DNA of 64,000 nt from Henriciella sp. GTDB lineage: Bacteria; Pseudomonadota; Alphaproteobacteria; Caulobacterales; Hyphomonadaceae. Below, in pieces: positions 17,162-26,860 of the stretch. Position numbers and translations under genes: made by a program. A model generated the notes under the pieces. That model did not search any database and was not told the origin of the DNA. It saw only the letters and a list, made by a program, of their open reading frames with translations. Where the stretch lies: the NCBI GenBank assembly GCA_002733705.1, contig NVWP01000027.1, positions 1-64,000 on the forward strand, read 5' to 3'. Position 1 is the stretch's first letter. Each line of letters starts with the position of its first letter.

Positions 17162-18253
17162 CTAGGCCCTTTCTTCTTCCAGCGTTGGATAGTCGGTATA
17201 CCCTTCGGCGCCGCCGCCATACCAGGTTTCCTTATTGCTCTCATTGAGCGGTGCATTCTTCTCCAGCCGGGTCACAAGATCCGGATTGCCGATGAAGGGC
17301 CGTCCAAAGGCGATGGCGTCGGCCTTGCCGCTTTCCACCCGCTTGATCGCGAGCGCGCGGTCGAAGCCATTATTGGCGACATAGACGCCGGTGAAATGCT
17401 TGCGCAGCTCGGCAAGTTTTTCGTCGTCGGCGTCACGCGGCCCGCCCGTCTGGCCTTCGATGATGTCGAGGAAGCCAAGGCCTGCCTCTTCCGCGATTGA
17501 GTAGGCTTTCGAGAAGAGGGCCATCGGGTCGCTGTCCGAGACGTCGTTGGCATTGGAGAACGGACCGAAGCGGACGCCAACACGCTTAGGCTCCCAGACA
17601 CTCGTGACCACCTCGATCACTTCTTTCAAGAGTCGCGTGCGGTTCTCCACCGAGCCGCCATACTGGTCGGTGCGCCTGTTGGAGCTTTCGCGCAGGAACT
17701 GGTCGATCAGATAGCCATTCGCGCCATGGATTTCGACAGCGTCGAAACCGGCCTTCTTCGCGTTTTCGGCGGCCTTCCGGTAATCCTGCAGCAGGCGCAG
17801 AATTTCTTCGGTTTCCAGCGCGCGTGGCTTTGATGTCTCGACGAAGCCTTTGCCGTCATAGGTCTTCGCATTCGCCGCGATAGCCGAAGGGGCAACCGGG
17901 TCCTGCCCATCTGGCTGCATGGATGTGTGCGAGATGCGCCCGACATGCCAGAGCTGCATGGCAATATGACCGCCCTTGCGGTGAACTGCATCCGTGACCT
18001 TTTTCCAGGCTGCGACCTGCGCATCGCTATGGATGCCGGGCGTCCAGGCATAGCCCTTGCCTTCGGGGGATATCTGCGTCGCTTCGGTGATGATGAGACC
18101 GGCGCCTGCGCGCTGGGCATAGTATTCCTGATGCAGCTCGTGCGGGAGGTTGTCGCCGTCGGTGGCGCGGTTGCGCGTCAGGGGTGACATGAAGACCCGG
18201 TTGGGGAGGGTGAGATCACCAAGGTCGATGGGAGTAAAAAGCTTCTCGGTCAT
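17162..18253 (-). CDS. Alkene reductase, Old Yellow Enzyme family
   Basis: A 363-residue FMN-dependent TIM-barrel ene-reductase of the NemA/OYE type, which reduces activated C=C bonds and often nitro compounds with NADPH. The signature EIHGANGYLIDQFL gives substrate-binding H176 and N179 and proton donor Y181. SNRRTDQYGGSVENR follows, and the C-terminal phosphate-binding segment contains AIAFGRPFIGNPDL. The physiological substrate is unknown. Convergent with the synthase-like gene (6-bp gap). Confidence 0.9.
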   Translation of the reverse strand: MTEKLFTPIDLGDLTLPNRVFMSPLTRNRATDGDNLPHELHQEYYAQRAGAGLIITEATQISPEGKGYAWTPGIHSDAQVAAWKKVTDAVHRKGGHIAMQLWHVGRISHTSMQPDGQDPVAPSAIAANAKTYDGKGFVETSKPRALETEEILRLLQDYRKAAENAKKAGFDAVEIHGANGYLIDQFLRESSNRRTDQYGGSVENRTRLLKEVIEVVTSVWEPKRVGVRFGPFSNANDVSDSDPMALFSKAYSIAEEAGLGFLDIIEGQTGGPRDADDEKLAELRKHFTGVYVANNGFDRALAIKRVESGKADAIAFGRPFIGNPDLVTRLEKNAPLNESNKETWYGGGAEGYTDYPTLEEERA

Positions 18254-18452
18254 GGGGGGCGTCCTTCTGCCTTCTGGCTTGCAGGCGCTTACATGGGAAG
18301 CCTGCCTGCGTGCGAAGAGACAAAGCCCGTGAACAAGAGATGTTCCTTCCGTGCACAGCAGGCGGGGCGCCGGACCTGGGGCGGGCTGAATTTGCTAGGC
18401 GACGCAGAAATCTGTTGCTATCGCTATGGCCTCAACTTTTTGGGGACTTTCG

Positions 18453-18821
18453 GTGAAAATCAGGATCCTTGCCGCCTGTGCGGCTTTTCTCGTGCTGGGC
18501 GCTTGTGAGACCATGTACGAGCCAACGCTTATCCAGCGTGACACCGTCTATAACGATCAGGGACTCTACATTTACAGCGACCTTGAGGAATCCTTCGAGG
18601 GCGAGCGCTTCTGGAATTTCTACGCCATCAACAGCAATCCGGAGGCGATCTGCCTTGGCCTGACACTCGGCGCCAATTCGACCACGAGCGGGCATAGTTT
18701 CGAGGGCACGCACCTTCTGACGCCCGGCCAGACCGTCGGCGTCGGATATGTCTATGCGCCGGCCGATTTCACCATAACGAGCGATGCCTGGATGCCGGAT
18801 GAGTATGGCAGCTGTTTCTAG
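18453..18821 (+). CDS. Small predicted lipoprotein, family not recognised
   Basis: Starting at GTG 18453 (GGGGA upstream) the 122-residue protein has a short signal sequence KIRILAACAAFLVLGAC with a clear lipobox LGAC, so it should be lipidated. The mature part is acidic and rich in Tyr, Phe and Ser, with two further cysteines (AICLGL and the C-terminal GSCF) that could pair. An in-frame ATG at 18426 would push the signal sequence inward. I do not recognise the family; it is convergent with truB. Confidence 0.65.
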   Translation: MKIRILAACAAFLVLGACETMYEPTLIQRDTVYNDQGLYIYSDLEESFEGERFWNFYAINSNPEAICLGLTLGANSTTSGHSFEGTHLLTPGQTVGVGYVYAPADFTITSDAWMPDEYGSCF

Positions 18822-19823
18822 CTAGACCTGAAACACCCGCATCGGCTGGAAGCGTCCCGCGCGCACCTCACCCATGGCGACGGCTTCGTCATTGCACATG
18901 GCGAGCGTCAGGCGGTCTTCAGGGTCCGGATTCTTCTCAAGGCGCCAGCGTTCGACGACGTGTGGCATCAGCATGACTTCGCGGCCCTGGCGAATGTCGG
19001 CGGCATCCTCTTCGCTGATCTCGACATCCGGCACATCGTCCAGCACGGCCTCGATCGGGGCGAGCGTGCGCAAGAGGTCTTCGCGGCTCTCCATGGCTTC
19101 AAGGTCAGCCAGCTTGAAGGCGGCGCCCTCATGCATCACGCCGACACGGATACGGCGTAGCTGCGCGATATGCCCGTCGCAGCCGAGCGCACCGGCAAGA
19201 TCGCGCGCCAGGGCACGGACATAGAAGCCCTTGCCGGACCTTACATGGAAGACCGCATGATCTGCGTCCGGCATGTCGACCAGGCGAGCCTCGTGCACAA
19301 AGACGGTACGCGAGGGGATCTCAAAGTCCTCCCCGTCGCGGGCAAGATCATAGGCGCGCTCGCCATCCACCTTGATAGCTGAGAATTTCGGCGGGATCTG
19401 GTCTATTTCGCCTTCAAACTCTTCCAGGGCGGTTTCGATGGCGTCCCGGTCCGGCCGGGTGTCTGATGTGCGGATGACCTCGCCTTCGGCGTCCAGCGTA
19501 TCTGTGGAACTGCCCCAGCGGATGGTGAAGACATATTCCTTGTCGGCGTCCATCGCCCACTGGACGGTCTTGGTCGCCTCACCGAAGGCAATGGGCAGGA
19601 TGCCGTCTGCCAGTGGGTCCAGCGTGCCGCCATGGCCGACCTTCTGGGCGTTGAACAGGCGTTTCAGGATACCGACCACCTGTGTGGAAGTGATGTCTGA
19701 CGGCTTGTCGACATTCAGCCAGCCATGGACCGGAAGGCCCTTTTTCTTGCGATTGCGTCCCAAAGGGGTGTCTCCATTCTTCCCGGCGCCAGCGGATCCA
19801 ACGCTGAACACGGGGCCTGACAT
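18822..19823 (-). CDS. truB: tRNA pseudouridine(55) synthase
   Basis: TruB makes pseudouridine 55 in the T-loop of tRNAs and acts as a tRNA chaperone. The 333-residue protein has GWLNVDKPSDITSTQVV and the catalytic Asp69 in GGTLDPLADGILP, then the FSAIKVDGERAYDLAR and GFYVRALARDLA motifs. The N-terminal 30 residues are a basic, poorly conserved leader, so the true start could be later. It belongs to the nusA-infB-rbfA-truB-rpsO-pnp backbone but is separated from rbfA by three genes here. Confidence 0.96.
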   Translation of the reverse strand: MSGPVFSVGSAGAGKNGDTPLGRNRKKKGLPVHGWLNVDKPSDITSTQVVGILKRLFNAQKVGHGGTLDPLADGILPIAFGEATKTVQWAMDADKEYVFTIRWGSSTDTLDAEGEVIRTSDTRPDRDAIETALEEFEGEIDQIPPKFSAIKVDGERAYDLARDGEDFEIPSRTVFVHEARLVDMPDADHAVFHVRSGKGFYVRALARDLAGALGCDGHIAQLRRIRVGVMHEGAAFKLADLEAMESREDLLRTLAPIEAVLDDVPDVEISEEDAADIRQGREVMLMPHVVERWRLEKNPDPEDRLTLAMCNDEAVAMGEVRAGRFQPMRVFQV

Positions 19824-19881
19824 GTTTCAAACAGGCGAGCTAGGCGGGCCTGCGTCCCGCGTCAACAGGGCGGCCGCGTCT

Positions 19882-20481
19882 CTAGATGCCCTGGCTGAGA
19901 TGCTGGGTGAGGATCAGCCCGCCAATGACAATCAGCACGATCCCGCCAGCGACTTCGGCCCAGTGGCCGAGCCAGTCGCCCGCCTTGCGTCCGATCAGAG
20001 CGCCCACGGTGCACATGGTAAAGGTGACAAGGAAGATCGCGATACAGGCCGCCAGAAGATTGGTGCCCACCATGGCGAGGCTGACGCCCACCACGGTTGC
20101 ATCGATACTGGTGGCGACGGCCGCCAGCCCGAGATGAACCCAGCGCGGGCCCTTGATGGGTCCGTTCGCGGCGTCCTCGGCCCTGTCTTCGATTGTCTCT
20201 GGTTCGTCCTTGAAGGCCTGCCAGACCATATGCAGGCCGACCAGGGCCAGCAGGACAAAGGCGATCCAGTGGTCCACACCGGCGACCCAGTTGGCGAGCG
20301 CCAGACCGATCAGATAGCCGACCACCGGCATCAGGGCTTCCATAGCCGCAAACACAAAGCCGATGCGCAGCGCGCCGATGAGCGGTGTCGCGCGCTCGCC
20401 AGCGCCCTTGCCGAGGGCAGCGGCAAACGCGTCAACGGACAGGCCGAAAGCCAGCGCGAGCAGGGTAGTGAAACCGGTCAT
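19882..20481 (-). CDS. mntP: Manganese efflux pump
   Basis: The 199-residue protein is a six-helix membrane protein of the MntP (YebN) family that exports Mn2+. The two repeats carry LSVDAFAAALGKG (residues 14-26) and SIDATVVGVSLA (about 124-135), with the conserved Asp residues. A soluble acidic loop (about 92-112) links the halves. I see no yybP-ykoY riboswitch in the 97-bp upstream region. It is divergent from the MscS gene. Confidence 0.92.
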   Translation of the reverse strand: MTGFTTLLALAFGLSVDAFAAALGKGAGERATPLIGALRIGFVFAAMEALMPVVGYLIGLALANWVAGVDHWIAFVLLALVGLHMVWQAFKDEPETIEDRAEDAANGPIKGPRWVHLGLAAVATSIDATVVGVSLAMVGTNLLAACIAIFLVTFTMCTVGALIGRKAGDWLGHWAEVAGGIVLIVIGGLILTQHLSQGI

Positions 20482-20578
20482 GCCCCCTCATGCGCGCCCT
20501 TGCCCTGCCGATCAAGCCTGCTACGCCATATGGGCTTGAGGTGGGGAACGAAGGCGGCGCAGAGAGGTTTAAGCGGCA

Positions 20579-21991
20579 ATGATTTCACTGGTCCGGACCC
20601 TCAGCCTCGCGCTTGCCGCGCTGGCCATTTTGGCCGCTACGCCGGTTGCAGCCCCCTTGGCGCACGCTCAAACCAGCGAGCAGGAGGCCCCAGCGCCGGC
20701 CGAGCCGATTGCGGTCGAAAGCAGCAATGACGGCGCCATCGAAGCGCGCATCAACGCTATTTTCGATGAAATCTCCGCCCTGTCCGGCGTCGAGGCGAGC
20801 GTCAGTGAAGGCGTCGTCTCCCTTTCGGGTATGGTCGCGAACCAGACAGATATTGACCGGGCCGTCTCCATTGCGAGCCGTTTCCAGGGCGTTGTCACGG
20901 TCGAACAGTCGATTGAGCGGGATCTGTCGGTGGACCGCTCGATTTCCCCGACCATTGCCAATCTTGAAAACAGCCTGCGGCGCGGCTGGGAGGCGCTGCC
21001 GCTGGTCGGGCTCGCCGTCGCGGTCTTTCTCGTCATTTTCATTCTCGGTCAGCTGCTGGCGAGCTGGAGCGCGCTCTGGCGGCGCCTGACGCCGAACCCG
21101 TTCCTGGCCGAAATCGTGGCGCAGGCCGTGCGCTTCATTGCGCTTGTCGTCGGTCTGGTCACCGCGCTCAACCTCATCGGGGCGACCGCGCTGATGGGTG
21201 CGATACTCGGCGGCGCGGGTGTCATCGGCCTCGCCATCGGTTTCGCGGTGCGCGACACGGTGGAGAATTATATCGCCTCGATCATGCTGAGCCTCCGCCA
21301 GCCTTTCCGGGCCAATGACCATGTCCTTGTCGACAGCCATGAAGGCCGTGTCGTGCGGCTGACCTCGCGCGCGACCATCCTCATGACACTGGATGGCAAC
21401 CATCTTCGCGTGCCGAACTCCACCGTCTTCAAGGCGGTGATCCTGAACTATACCCGCAATCCCGAACGCCGCTTCGATTTCGAGCTTGGCGTCGATGCAG
21501 AGGATGACCCGGTCGCGGCCATGGCGACCGGCATTGCGGCGATGGCTTCACTGGATTTTGTGCTGAATGATCCAAAGCCCGACGCGATCATCACTGCCGT
21601 GGGCGACAGCAATATCGTCATCAGTTTCATGGGCTGGGTGGACCAGTCGCACACCGATTTCGGCAAGGCCCGCAGCCTCGCCATCCGCGCGGCCAAGGAC
21701 GCGCTGGAAACCGAAGGCTTCACCCTGCCAGAGCCAATCTATCGCCTGCGCTTCGATGGCGCGCCGGTCGCCATCAAGCCCGGCACGGTCGTCACCGTCA
21801 CCGAAGGCGAGACGCCTTCGCAGACTGCGCCGCCGCCCAAGCCAAAGGCTGCCGCCCCCGCAGAAGCCCGAACCGCCGAGGCCGACGTGCTCAATACGCG
21901 TCCCGACGACCATATTGCGGAAAAGGTCAAGGAAGAGCGCGCCCAGACCGGCGAGAAAGACCTGCTCGATAGCGGGCGACCGGTGGAGTAG
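20579..21991 (+). CDS. MscS-family mechanosensitive channel with N-terminal BON domain
   Basis: 470 residues. A signal peptide (1-30) exports a periplasmic BON domain (about 52-115, with VEASVSEGVVSLSGMV). Three membrane helices follow (about 143-165, 185-207, 210-230). The pore-lining helix and MscS signature are GVIGLAIGFAVRDTVENYIA, then SIMLSLRQPF. A beta/alpha cytoplasmic vestibule ends in a Pro/Ala-rich, charged tail (about 405-470). It should release solutes on hypo-osmotic shock. The BON domain may sense or bind the envelope, which is inference. Confidence 0.87.
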   Translation: MISLVRTLSLALAALAILAATPVAAPLAHAQTSEQEAPAPAEPIAVESSNDGAIEARINAIFDEISALSGVEASVSEGVVSLSGMVANQTDIDRAVSIASRFQGVVTVEQSIERDLSVDRSISPTIANLENSLRRGWEALPLVGLAVAVFLVIFILGQLLASWSALWRRLTPNPFLAEIVAQAVRFIALVVGLVTALNLIGATALMGAILGGAGVIGLAIGFAVRDTVENYIASIMLSLRQPFRANDHVLVDSHEGRVVRLTSRATILMTLDGNHLRVPNSTVFKAVILNYTRNPERRFDFELGVDAEDDPVAAMATGIAAMASLDFVLNDPKPDAIITAVGDSNIVISFMGWVDQSHTDFGKARSLAIRAAKDALETEGFTLPEPIYRLRFDGAPVAIKPGTVVTVTEGETPSQTAPPPKPKAAAPAEARTAEADVLNTRPDDHIAEKVKEERAQTGEKDLLDSGRPVE

Positions 21992-22056
21992 GAGCTTCTC
22001 CCGTCTCCTTCGGGAGAAGAGAAGTTGTCTCTGGTATTCGCAAGACGCCTAATACC

Positions 22057-22902
22057 TCACCCCACAAGGCTGTAAGGCGAGTGGTGCTCGATCTGGCGGC
22101 GTTCGTTGAGGGTCTGCCGGACGAGGAGGTGGGCGCCCTTGATGAATTCCGACGGCGTGCGGCCGTTGAACTCCTTGAATTCGCGGATGAAGTGGGACTG
22201 GTCGTAATAGGCGGTGGTTGCCGCCTCGCGCCAGTCTTCGAGCGCGTCCCAGGAGAGGCGGTTGGCCGAATGCAGGGCGCGGAACTTGCGGTGCAGTTTC
22301 TTCGGCGCGCAGCCGAAATAGAGCTTTGAGAGGCGTTCCACCTGGCGCGGTGAGAGATCAATGGCGGCGAGCAGGTCTTCCAGCTCATTCGGCTCCGGGT
22401 CGGTCAGCCAGTCGGTCACGATGTCGAGAAAGTCGTGGTTCACCTTCGCATCCGGATTGTCCAGGGCCGCAAACATGACGTCAGCAAGGGCAACCCGTGT
22501 GCCGTCCGAGGCCGGGTCGAGGATCCGGTCGATCAGCCCGTGCACCTTTGCAGGCGCGACATCCTTCAGCGCCACCCAATTATCGGCATGCTCCTCTGCC
22601 GGGACACCAAACATCCGCGCCCAGCCGAGCGGCGTTATCGCAGCGCCGACAAGGCGTGTGCCGCGTTCGAAGCGGATTGTGCTCCATCTGAAGGTCGGCC
22701 CGCACAGGATGGCATCGCCCGGCACAAAGCTCCGCATCTCGCCCGACATGTCGGAATGGAGCTTGCCTTCCAGGATGAAACGGACATTGGCGATTTCCGC
22801 GCGCATCACATCTTCCAGCGGCTCAGGCACCGTGGTCGCGTAATAGCTGCCGATGAGGTCGCGCACGCGCTCATCCGGTTGGTAATAGTCGAAAATGATC
22901 AT
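22057..22902 (-). CDS. AraC-family transcriptional regulator
   Basis: 281 residues: an N-terminal sensor-like domain (about 1-150) of the DUF6597 kind and a C-terminal double helix-turn-helix (about 185-270) with LSPRQVERLSKLYFGCAPKK and DQSHFIREFKEFNGRTPSEF. The ATG at 22902 follows GGGGGGA; a TTG at 22920 would add six residues. Ligand and targets are not visible. It lies upstream of no co-directional gene and converges with the MscS gene. Confidence 0.85.
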   Translation of the reverse strand: MIIFDYYQPDERVRDLIGSYYATTVPEPLEDVMRAEIANVRFILEGKLHSDMSGEMRSFVPGDAILCGPTFRWSTIRFERGTRLVGAAITPLGWARMFGVPAEEHADNWVALKDVAPAKVHGLIDRILDPASDGTRVALADVMFAALDNPDAKVNHDFLDIVTDWLTDPEPNELEDLLAAIDLSPRQVERLSKLYFGCAPKKLHRKFRALHSANRLSWDALEDWREAATTAYYDQSHFIREFKEFNGRTPSEFIKGAHLLVRQTLNERRQIEHHSPYSLVG

Positions 22903-23117
22903 GACCGCGCATCCCCCCAATGCGTGTCGAGCCTCTCTGGTCCTATTTTGGCACGGAAATCAACGCCATGTCGAGTTTGTACAATCCCGGTGCGCGTAAT
23001 CGCGCCAATGTAAACAGGTGCGGCCCAATCGGGCAGCCATTTGAGGGGACGCAACGTCTCGCAGGGCAAGGGTGTCCTGGACCCTTTTCACCCGGGTTCT
23101 GCAGGCGAGCGGAGGAA

Positions 23118-23147
23118 ACAGGTCAGCCGGCGGCTGGCCTGTTTTTT
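23118..23147 (+). terminator. Hairpin with a T-run on the plus strand
   Basis: ACAGG-T-CAGCC (23118-23128), GGC loop, GGCTG-G-CCTGT (23132-23142), then TTTTT. It lies just after the rbfA stop (minus strand) and could end rbfA transcripts weakly. The strong T-run is on the plus strand, where no gene is annotated upstream. Confidence 0.6.
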
Positions 23148-23153
23148 ACTGCC

Positions 23154-23588
23154 TCAGAGGGTTTCGTCGTCCTCTCCAGCTTCTAGGTCACGGCGGACCT
23201 CTGGCCGGCTGAAGACGGCTTCCATATAGGCGCCCTCATCATAGGAATGATCGGCGATGAAATGGAGCTGCGGGGTGAATTTCATGTCGATCTGCTTGCC
23301 AAGCCGCCCGCGAATATAGGGCGCGGCCCGGTTGAGCGCCTTGGCAAGTGCGGTCTGGGCGTCCTCATCGGTCTCTCCCAGTGGAGAACAGAAGACGTGC
23401 GCGTGCTTGAGGTCGGGAGATGTGCGCACTTCGCCAATCGTGACATTGATGCCCTGAAGCTCCGGGTCGCGAAACTCTTCCCGCATCATGATATCTGTCA
23501 GGGCGTGACGGATAAGCTCGCCCGCGCGCAATTGCCTTTGGGAAGGCTCATTGGCGGCGGCGCCCTGTGGTTTCTTTTTTTTCGCCAT
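23154..23588 (-). CDS. rbfA: 30S ribosome-binding factor A
   Basis: RbfA helps mature the 16S rRNA 5' end and is needed in the cold. The 144-residue protein has a KH-like fold with SQRQLRAGELIRHALTDIM, the EVRTSPDLKHAHVFCSPLG strand pair and FTPQLHFIADHSYDEG. It starts within the 3' end of the 201-residue membrane protein gene (41-bp overlap), which suggests translational coupling. Its usual neighbour infB is one gene upstream and truB lies four genes downstream. Confidence 0.96.
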   Translation of the reverse strand: MAKKKKPQGAAANEPSQRQLRAGELIRHALTDIMMREEFRDPELQGINVTIGEVRTSPDLKHAHVFCSPLGETDEDAQTALAKALNRAAPYIRGRLGKQIDMKFTPQLHFIADHSYDEGAYMEAVFSRPEVRRDLEAGEDDETL

Positions 23589-24153
23589 CCTGCAATCCTT
23601 GTCTCAGGCGCGCGCGAAATGCCTTCGCAGCCTGCCTGTCGCGGCCAAACCACTTGTCGGGGACGAGCAGCGGATCTGCGCCCCTGAAGGTGATCAGTGT
23701 ATCCCGGCGGCTCTCGCGGACCGACCGGAGCGCGCGCCATGCAATGCGGGTTTCCACATCGCCCCTGCGGATGTGGAGCCCCTCCGGCGTAAGGTCAATG
23801 GAGGTTTCGCTGTCGAGTTCGGAGGCACGCCCATGATGGTGACGATAGGACCAGCGCATGAAGATGAGATACCAGCTCACCCCTGCCATGGCTGCCAGCA
23901 GCGACGAGGTGAGCAGGATCCAGTAATCGGTCAGCCCCGTCCCGACCAGCGCCTGGCGGGTCACAAAACCCATGCCCGCCGAGATGACCGGTGCGGTGAC
24001 GCCAGCATAATAGAGCGCGGTCGGACCGATATTTGAAGAGCGGGTCTGGTTGACAAGCCGCTTCATGTCGCGGTCGCTTGGGGCGCCGCTGATGCTCAGC
24101 GTTTCGTCTGTATAGGGGCGGAAGGGGGTAGGCGCGGGCGAGGGCATAGCCAT
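23548..24153 (-). CDS. Membrane protein with YcxB-like C-terminal region, family uncertain
   Basis: 201 residues with two membrane helices (about 45-65 and 76-98) followed by a soluble region that looks like a YcxB/PH-like fold (LTPEGLHIRRGDVETRIAWR, VRESRRDTLITFRG, LLVPDKWF). The frame can begin at ATG 24153 or 24147; a TTG at 24165 is also in frame. It overlaps rbfA by 41 bp and follows the infB terminator. It is an insert between infB and rbfA; the function is unknown. Confidence 0.7.
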   Translation of the reverse strand: MAMPSPAPTPFRPYTDETLSISGAPSDRDMKRLVNQTRSSNIGPTALYYAGVTAPVISAGMGFVTRQALVGTGLTDYWILLTSSLLAAMAGVSWYLIFMRWSYRHHHGRASELDSETSIDLTPEGLHIRRGDVETRIAWRALRSVRESRRDTLITFRGADPLLVPDKWFGRDRQAAKAFRARLRQGLQDGEKKETTGRRRQ

Positions 24154-24184
24154 CACTAAGCACAATCTTGTTTAACCCCTTATG

Positions 24185-24214
24185 GAAAAAGCCGGGAGAT
24201 TTCCCGGCTTTTTC
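24185..24214. terminator. Strong bidirectional terminator after infB
   Basis: GAAAAAGCCGGGA (24185-24197), 4-nt loop, TCCCGGCTTTTTC (24202-24214). It lies between infB and the membrane protein gene, so rbfA probably needs read-through or its own promoter. Confidence 0.9.
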
Positions 24215-24245
24215 TACATTGTGCTGTCTGTGCGGCGAGGCCGGA

Positions 24246-26807
24246 TCAGTCGAGCTTGCGCTCGATCATCTCGACTTCGAAGCACTCGATCTTGTCGCCT
24301 TCGCGGATGTCTTCATACTTCTCGAAGGCCATGCCGCATTCCATGCCGGAGGTGACTTCGGCGACTTCGTCCTTGAAGCGCTTCAGTGTCTTCAGCTTGC
24401 CTTCGTGAATGACCACATCGTCGCGCAGGAGGCGGACACCGCAGCCGCGCTTGACGGTGCCTTCGGACACCTTACAGCCAGCAACCTTGCCGACCTTGGT
24501 GATGTTGAAGACTTCCAGAATGTCGGCGTAACCGATGAAGGTTTCGCGTTTCTCCGGTGCCAGCATGCCCGACAGCGTGTCTTTGACGTCGTCGATCAGA
24601 TTGTAGATCACCGAATAGTAGCGGATCTCCACATCTTCCTTCTCGGCCAGTTCACGGGCCTGCTTGTTGGCGCGGACATTGAAGGCAAAGACCGGCGCCC
24701 CGGAGGACTTGGCCAGCAGAATGTCGCTTTCGGAGATACCGCCTGCGGCACCATAGACCACATTCGCGCGGACCTCGTCGGTCGACAGGCCTTCCAGTGA
24801 ATGGCGGATGGCTTCGACAGAGCCCTGAACATCGCCTTTGACGACGATCGGAAGTTCGGAAACCTCCTTGTCGTCCTTCATCGAGTTCATCAGCGATTCC
24901 AGCGAGGCACGACCGGAGGCAACGCCCTGTTTCTGGCGTTCGGCGCGTTCGCGATATTCGGTGATCTCGCGGGCACGTGCTTCACTGTCGACCACGTTGA
25001 ACATGTCGCCCGGCTCAGGCGCACCATCGAGACCCAGAATCTCTACCGGAACGGCAGGGCCTGCATCCTTGAGCTGCTGGTTGCGCTCGTTCACGAGAGC
25101 GCGGACCTTGCCCCACTGCTTGCCTGCAACGACGATCTCGCCGCGCTTCAGCGTGCCGCGATTGATAAGCACAGTCGCGACCGGGCCACGGCCCTTGTCG
25201 AGCTGCGATTCCACCACGATACCATCGGCTTCGCGGTCCGGATTGGCTTTCAGCTCCAGAAGCTCTGCCTGCAGCGTGATCGCTTCGGTGAGCTCCTCAA
25301 GACCGGTTCTTTCCAGCGCGGAGACCTTGATGGCCTGGACGTCGCCGCCCATCGCCTCGACCTGGATGTCGTGCTGGAGCAGTTCGGTGAGAACCTTGTC
25401 CGGATTTGCGTCCGGCTTGTCGCACTTGTTGACCGCCACGATAATCGGCACTTCAGCCGCCTTGGCGTGTTTGATCGCCTCGATCGTCTGAGGCATCACA
25501 CCGTCATCGGCCGCCACCACAAGGATGACAACATCGGTGACATTGGCACCGCGTGCACGCATGGCCGAGAAGGCTGCGTGGCCCGGCGTATCGAGGAAGG
25601 TGATCTTGTCGCCGCCTTCCAGCTGCACCTGATAGGCACCAATATGCTGGGTAATGCCGCCCGCTTCGCCCGCCACCACATCGGTGGAGCGAAGGGCGTC
25701 CAGAAGCGATGTCTTGCCGTGGTCGACGTGACCCATAATGGTCACGACCGGCGCACGCGGCTTCAGATCCTTTTCGTCATCCTTATCATCGCCGAGACCA
25801 ATCTCGACGTCGGATTCGGAGACGCGCTTGACCGTATGGCCGAATTCCTCGGCGATCAGTTCGGCCGTGTCGGCATCGACGATGTCATTGGCGCGCATCA
25901 TCTCGCCCTGACGCATCATGAACTTCACGACGTCCGCGACGCGCTCATTCATCCGCTGGGCAAGGTCCTGCAGCGTGATCGTTTCCGGCAGCGTAACTTC
26001 GCGGGAGACCTTCTCCTGCTGCTCGCCGCCCTGACGGCGCTCGCGTTCACGTTCACGTGCGCGCTTGACCGATGCGAGTGAACGCTGACGGTCGCCATCA
26101 TCACCAAGGGCGCTGGCAATCGTCAGCTTGCCCTTGCGGCGCTTGTTACCCCCGCCGCCGCGCTTGTTCGGGCCGCCATCGCTGAAATCGCGCTCAGGTC
26201 CGCCCTTGCGGGATTTCTTGTTGCGGCCCTGGGCCGGCTCTGGCAGCGGCATGTCAGGCGCCGCCGGCGTGTCGGCAGATCCGGCGCGGGTGTCGCGCGG
26301 CTTTTCAGTCTTCTTCTTGCGCGCTTCTGCCTCTTCACGGGCCTTGCGTTCTTCTTCCTCAGCCTTGCGGCGGGCTTCGGCCTCTACGCGTTCTTTGTCT
26401 TCCTGAACCTTGCGTTCCTGTTCGGACAGAAGGCGTTCGCGGGCCGCTTCCTGGCGCTCCTGCTCGGCTTTCTGTTTCTGCTCGGCCTCGCGGCGCTGAA
26501 GCAGCACTTTCTGGCGCGCAATCAGCTCCTGCTCGGTAATGCCGAGCTTCTTGGCCGCTCCCGCGAGCTTGGACGGCTGTTTGCCGCCGCCCTGCGACGA
26601 AGGCGATTTCGAAGCTGGCGCATTCGATCCGCCGCCGCCACCGGACTGTCCGGCGCCGGGGCCGACGACCCGCCGCTTCTTCGTCTGGACGATGACCTGC
26701 TTGGAGCGGCCATGACTGAAGCTCTGCTTGACCGTGCCGCTTGATCCGCGGGACACCGTCAGGGGCTTGCGTCCACCGTTATTGCCTTTGTCTTTCGTAT
26801 CGCTCAT
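24246..26807 (-). CDS. infB: Translation initiation factor IF-2
   Basis: IF-2 is the GTPase that places fMet-tRNA on the 30S subunit and drives subunit joining. The 853-residue protein has a long charged N-terminal region (about 1-270), rich in Lys, Arg, Glu and Gly, then the G domain with GHVDHGKT (about 357-364), DTPGHAAF and NKCDKP. Domains II-IV follow, ending with the fMet-binding beta barrel ([18 protein letters not shown]). It follows ylxR by 53 bp, in which a perfect hairpin lies. Confidence 0.98.
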   Translation of the reverse strand: MSDTKDKGNNGGRKPLTVSRGSSGTVKQSFSHGRSKQVIVQTKKRRVVGPGAGQSGGGGGSNAPASKSPSSQGGGKQPSKLAGAAKKLGITEQELIARQKVLLQRREAEQKQKAEQERQEAARERLLSEQERKVQEDKERVEAEARRKAEEEERKAREEAEARKKKTEKPRDTRAGSADTPAAPDMPLPEPAQGRNKKSRKGGPERDFSDGGPNKRGGGGNKRRKGKLTIASALGDDGDRQRSLASVKRARERERERRQGGEQQEKVSREVTLPETITLQDLAQRMNERVADVVKFMMRQGEMMRANDIVDADTAELIAEEFGHTVKRVSESDVEIGLGDDKDDEKDLKPRAPVVTIMGHVDHGKTSLLDALRSTDVVAGEAGGITQHIGAYQVQLEGGDKITFLDTPGHAAFSAMRARGANVTDVVILVVAADDGVMPQTIEAIKHAKAAEVPIIVAVNKCDKPDANPDKVLTELLQHDIQVEAMGGDVQAIKVSALERTGLEELTEAITLQAELLELKANPDREADGIVVESQLDKGRGPVATVLINRGTLKRGEIVVAGKQWGKVRALVNERNQQLKDAGPAVPVEILGLDGAPEPGDMFNVVDSEARAREITEYRERAERQKQGVASGRASLESLMNSMKDDKEVSELPIVVKGDVQGSVEAIRHSLEGLSTDEVRANVVYGAAGGISESDILLAKSSGAPVFAFNVRANKQARELAEKEDVEIRYYSVIYNLIDDVKDTLSGMLAPEKRETFIGYADILEVFNITKVGKVAGCKVSEGTVKRGCGVRLLRDDVVIHEGKLKTLKRFKDEVAEVTSGMECGMAFEKYEDIREGDKIECFEVEMIERKLD

Positions 26808-26833
26808 GCGACTCCATATACCTGCGTATTGAC

Positions 26834-26853
26834 CGGCAGGGACCGCCCTGCCG
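26834..26853 (-). repeat. Perfect hairpin between ylxR and infB
   Basis: CGGCAGGG, loop ACCG, CCCTGCCG: an 8-bp perfect stem with a 4-nt loop, about 27 bp before the infB start. There is no T-run on the minus strand, so it is more likely an RNA processing or translation-control structure than a terminator. Confidence 0.5.
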
Positions 26854-26860
26854 TGATAAT

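Noticed and set aside
20482..20578. yybP-ykoY manganese riboswitch before mntP
   Set aside because: The 97-bp gap lacks the conserved riboswitch core and is short for it.
22949..22965. Second sigma-54-like element (TGGCACG)
   Set aside because: The -12 GC/GT is missing at the right distance.
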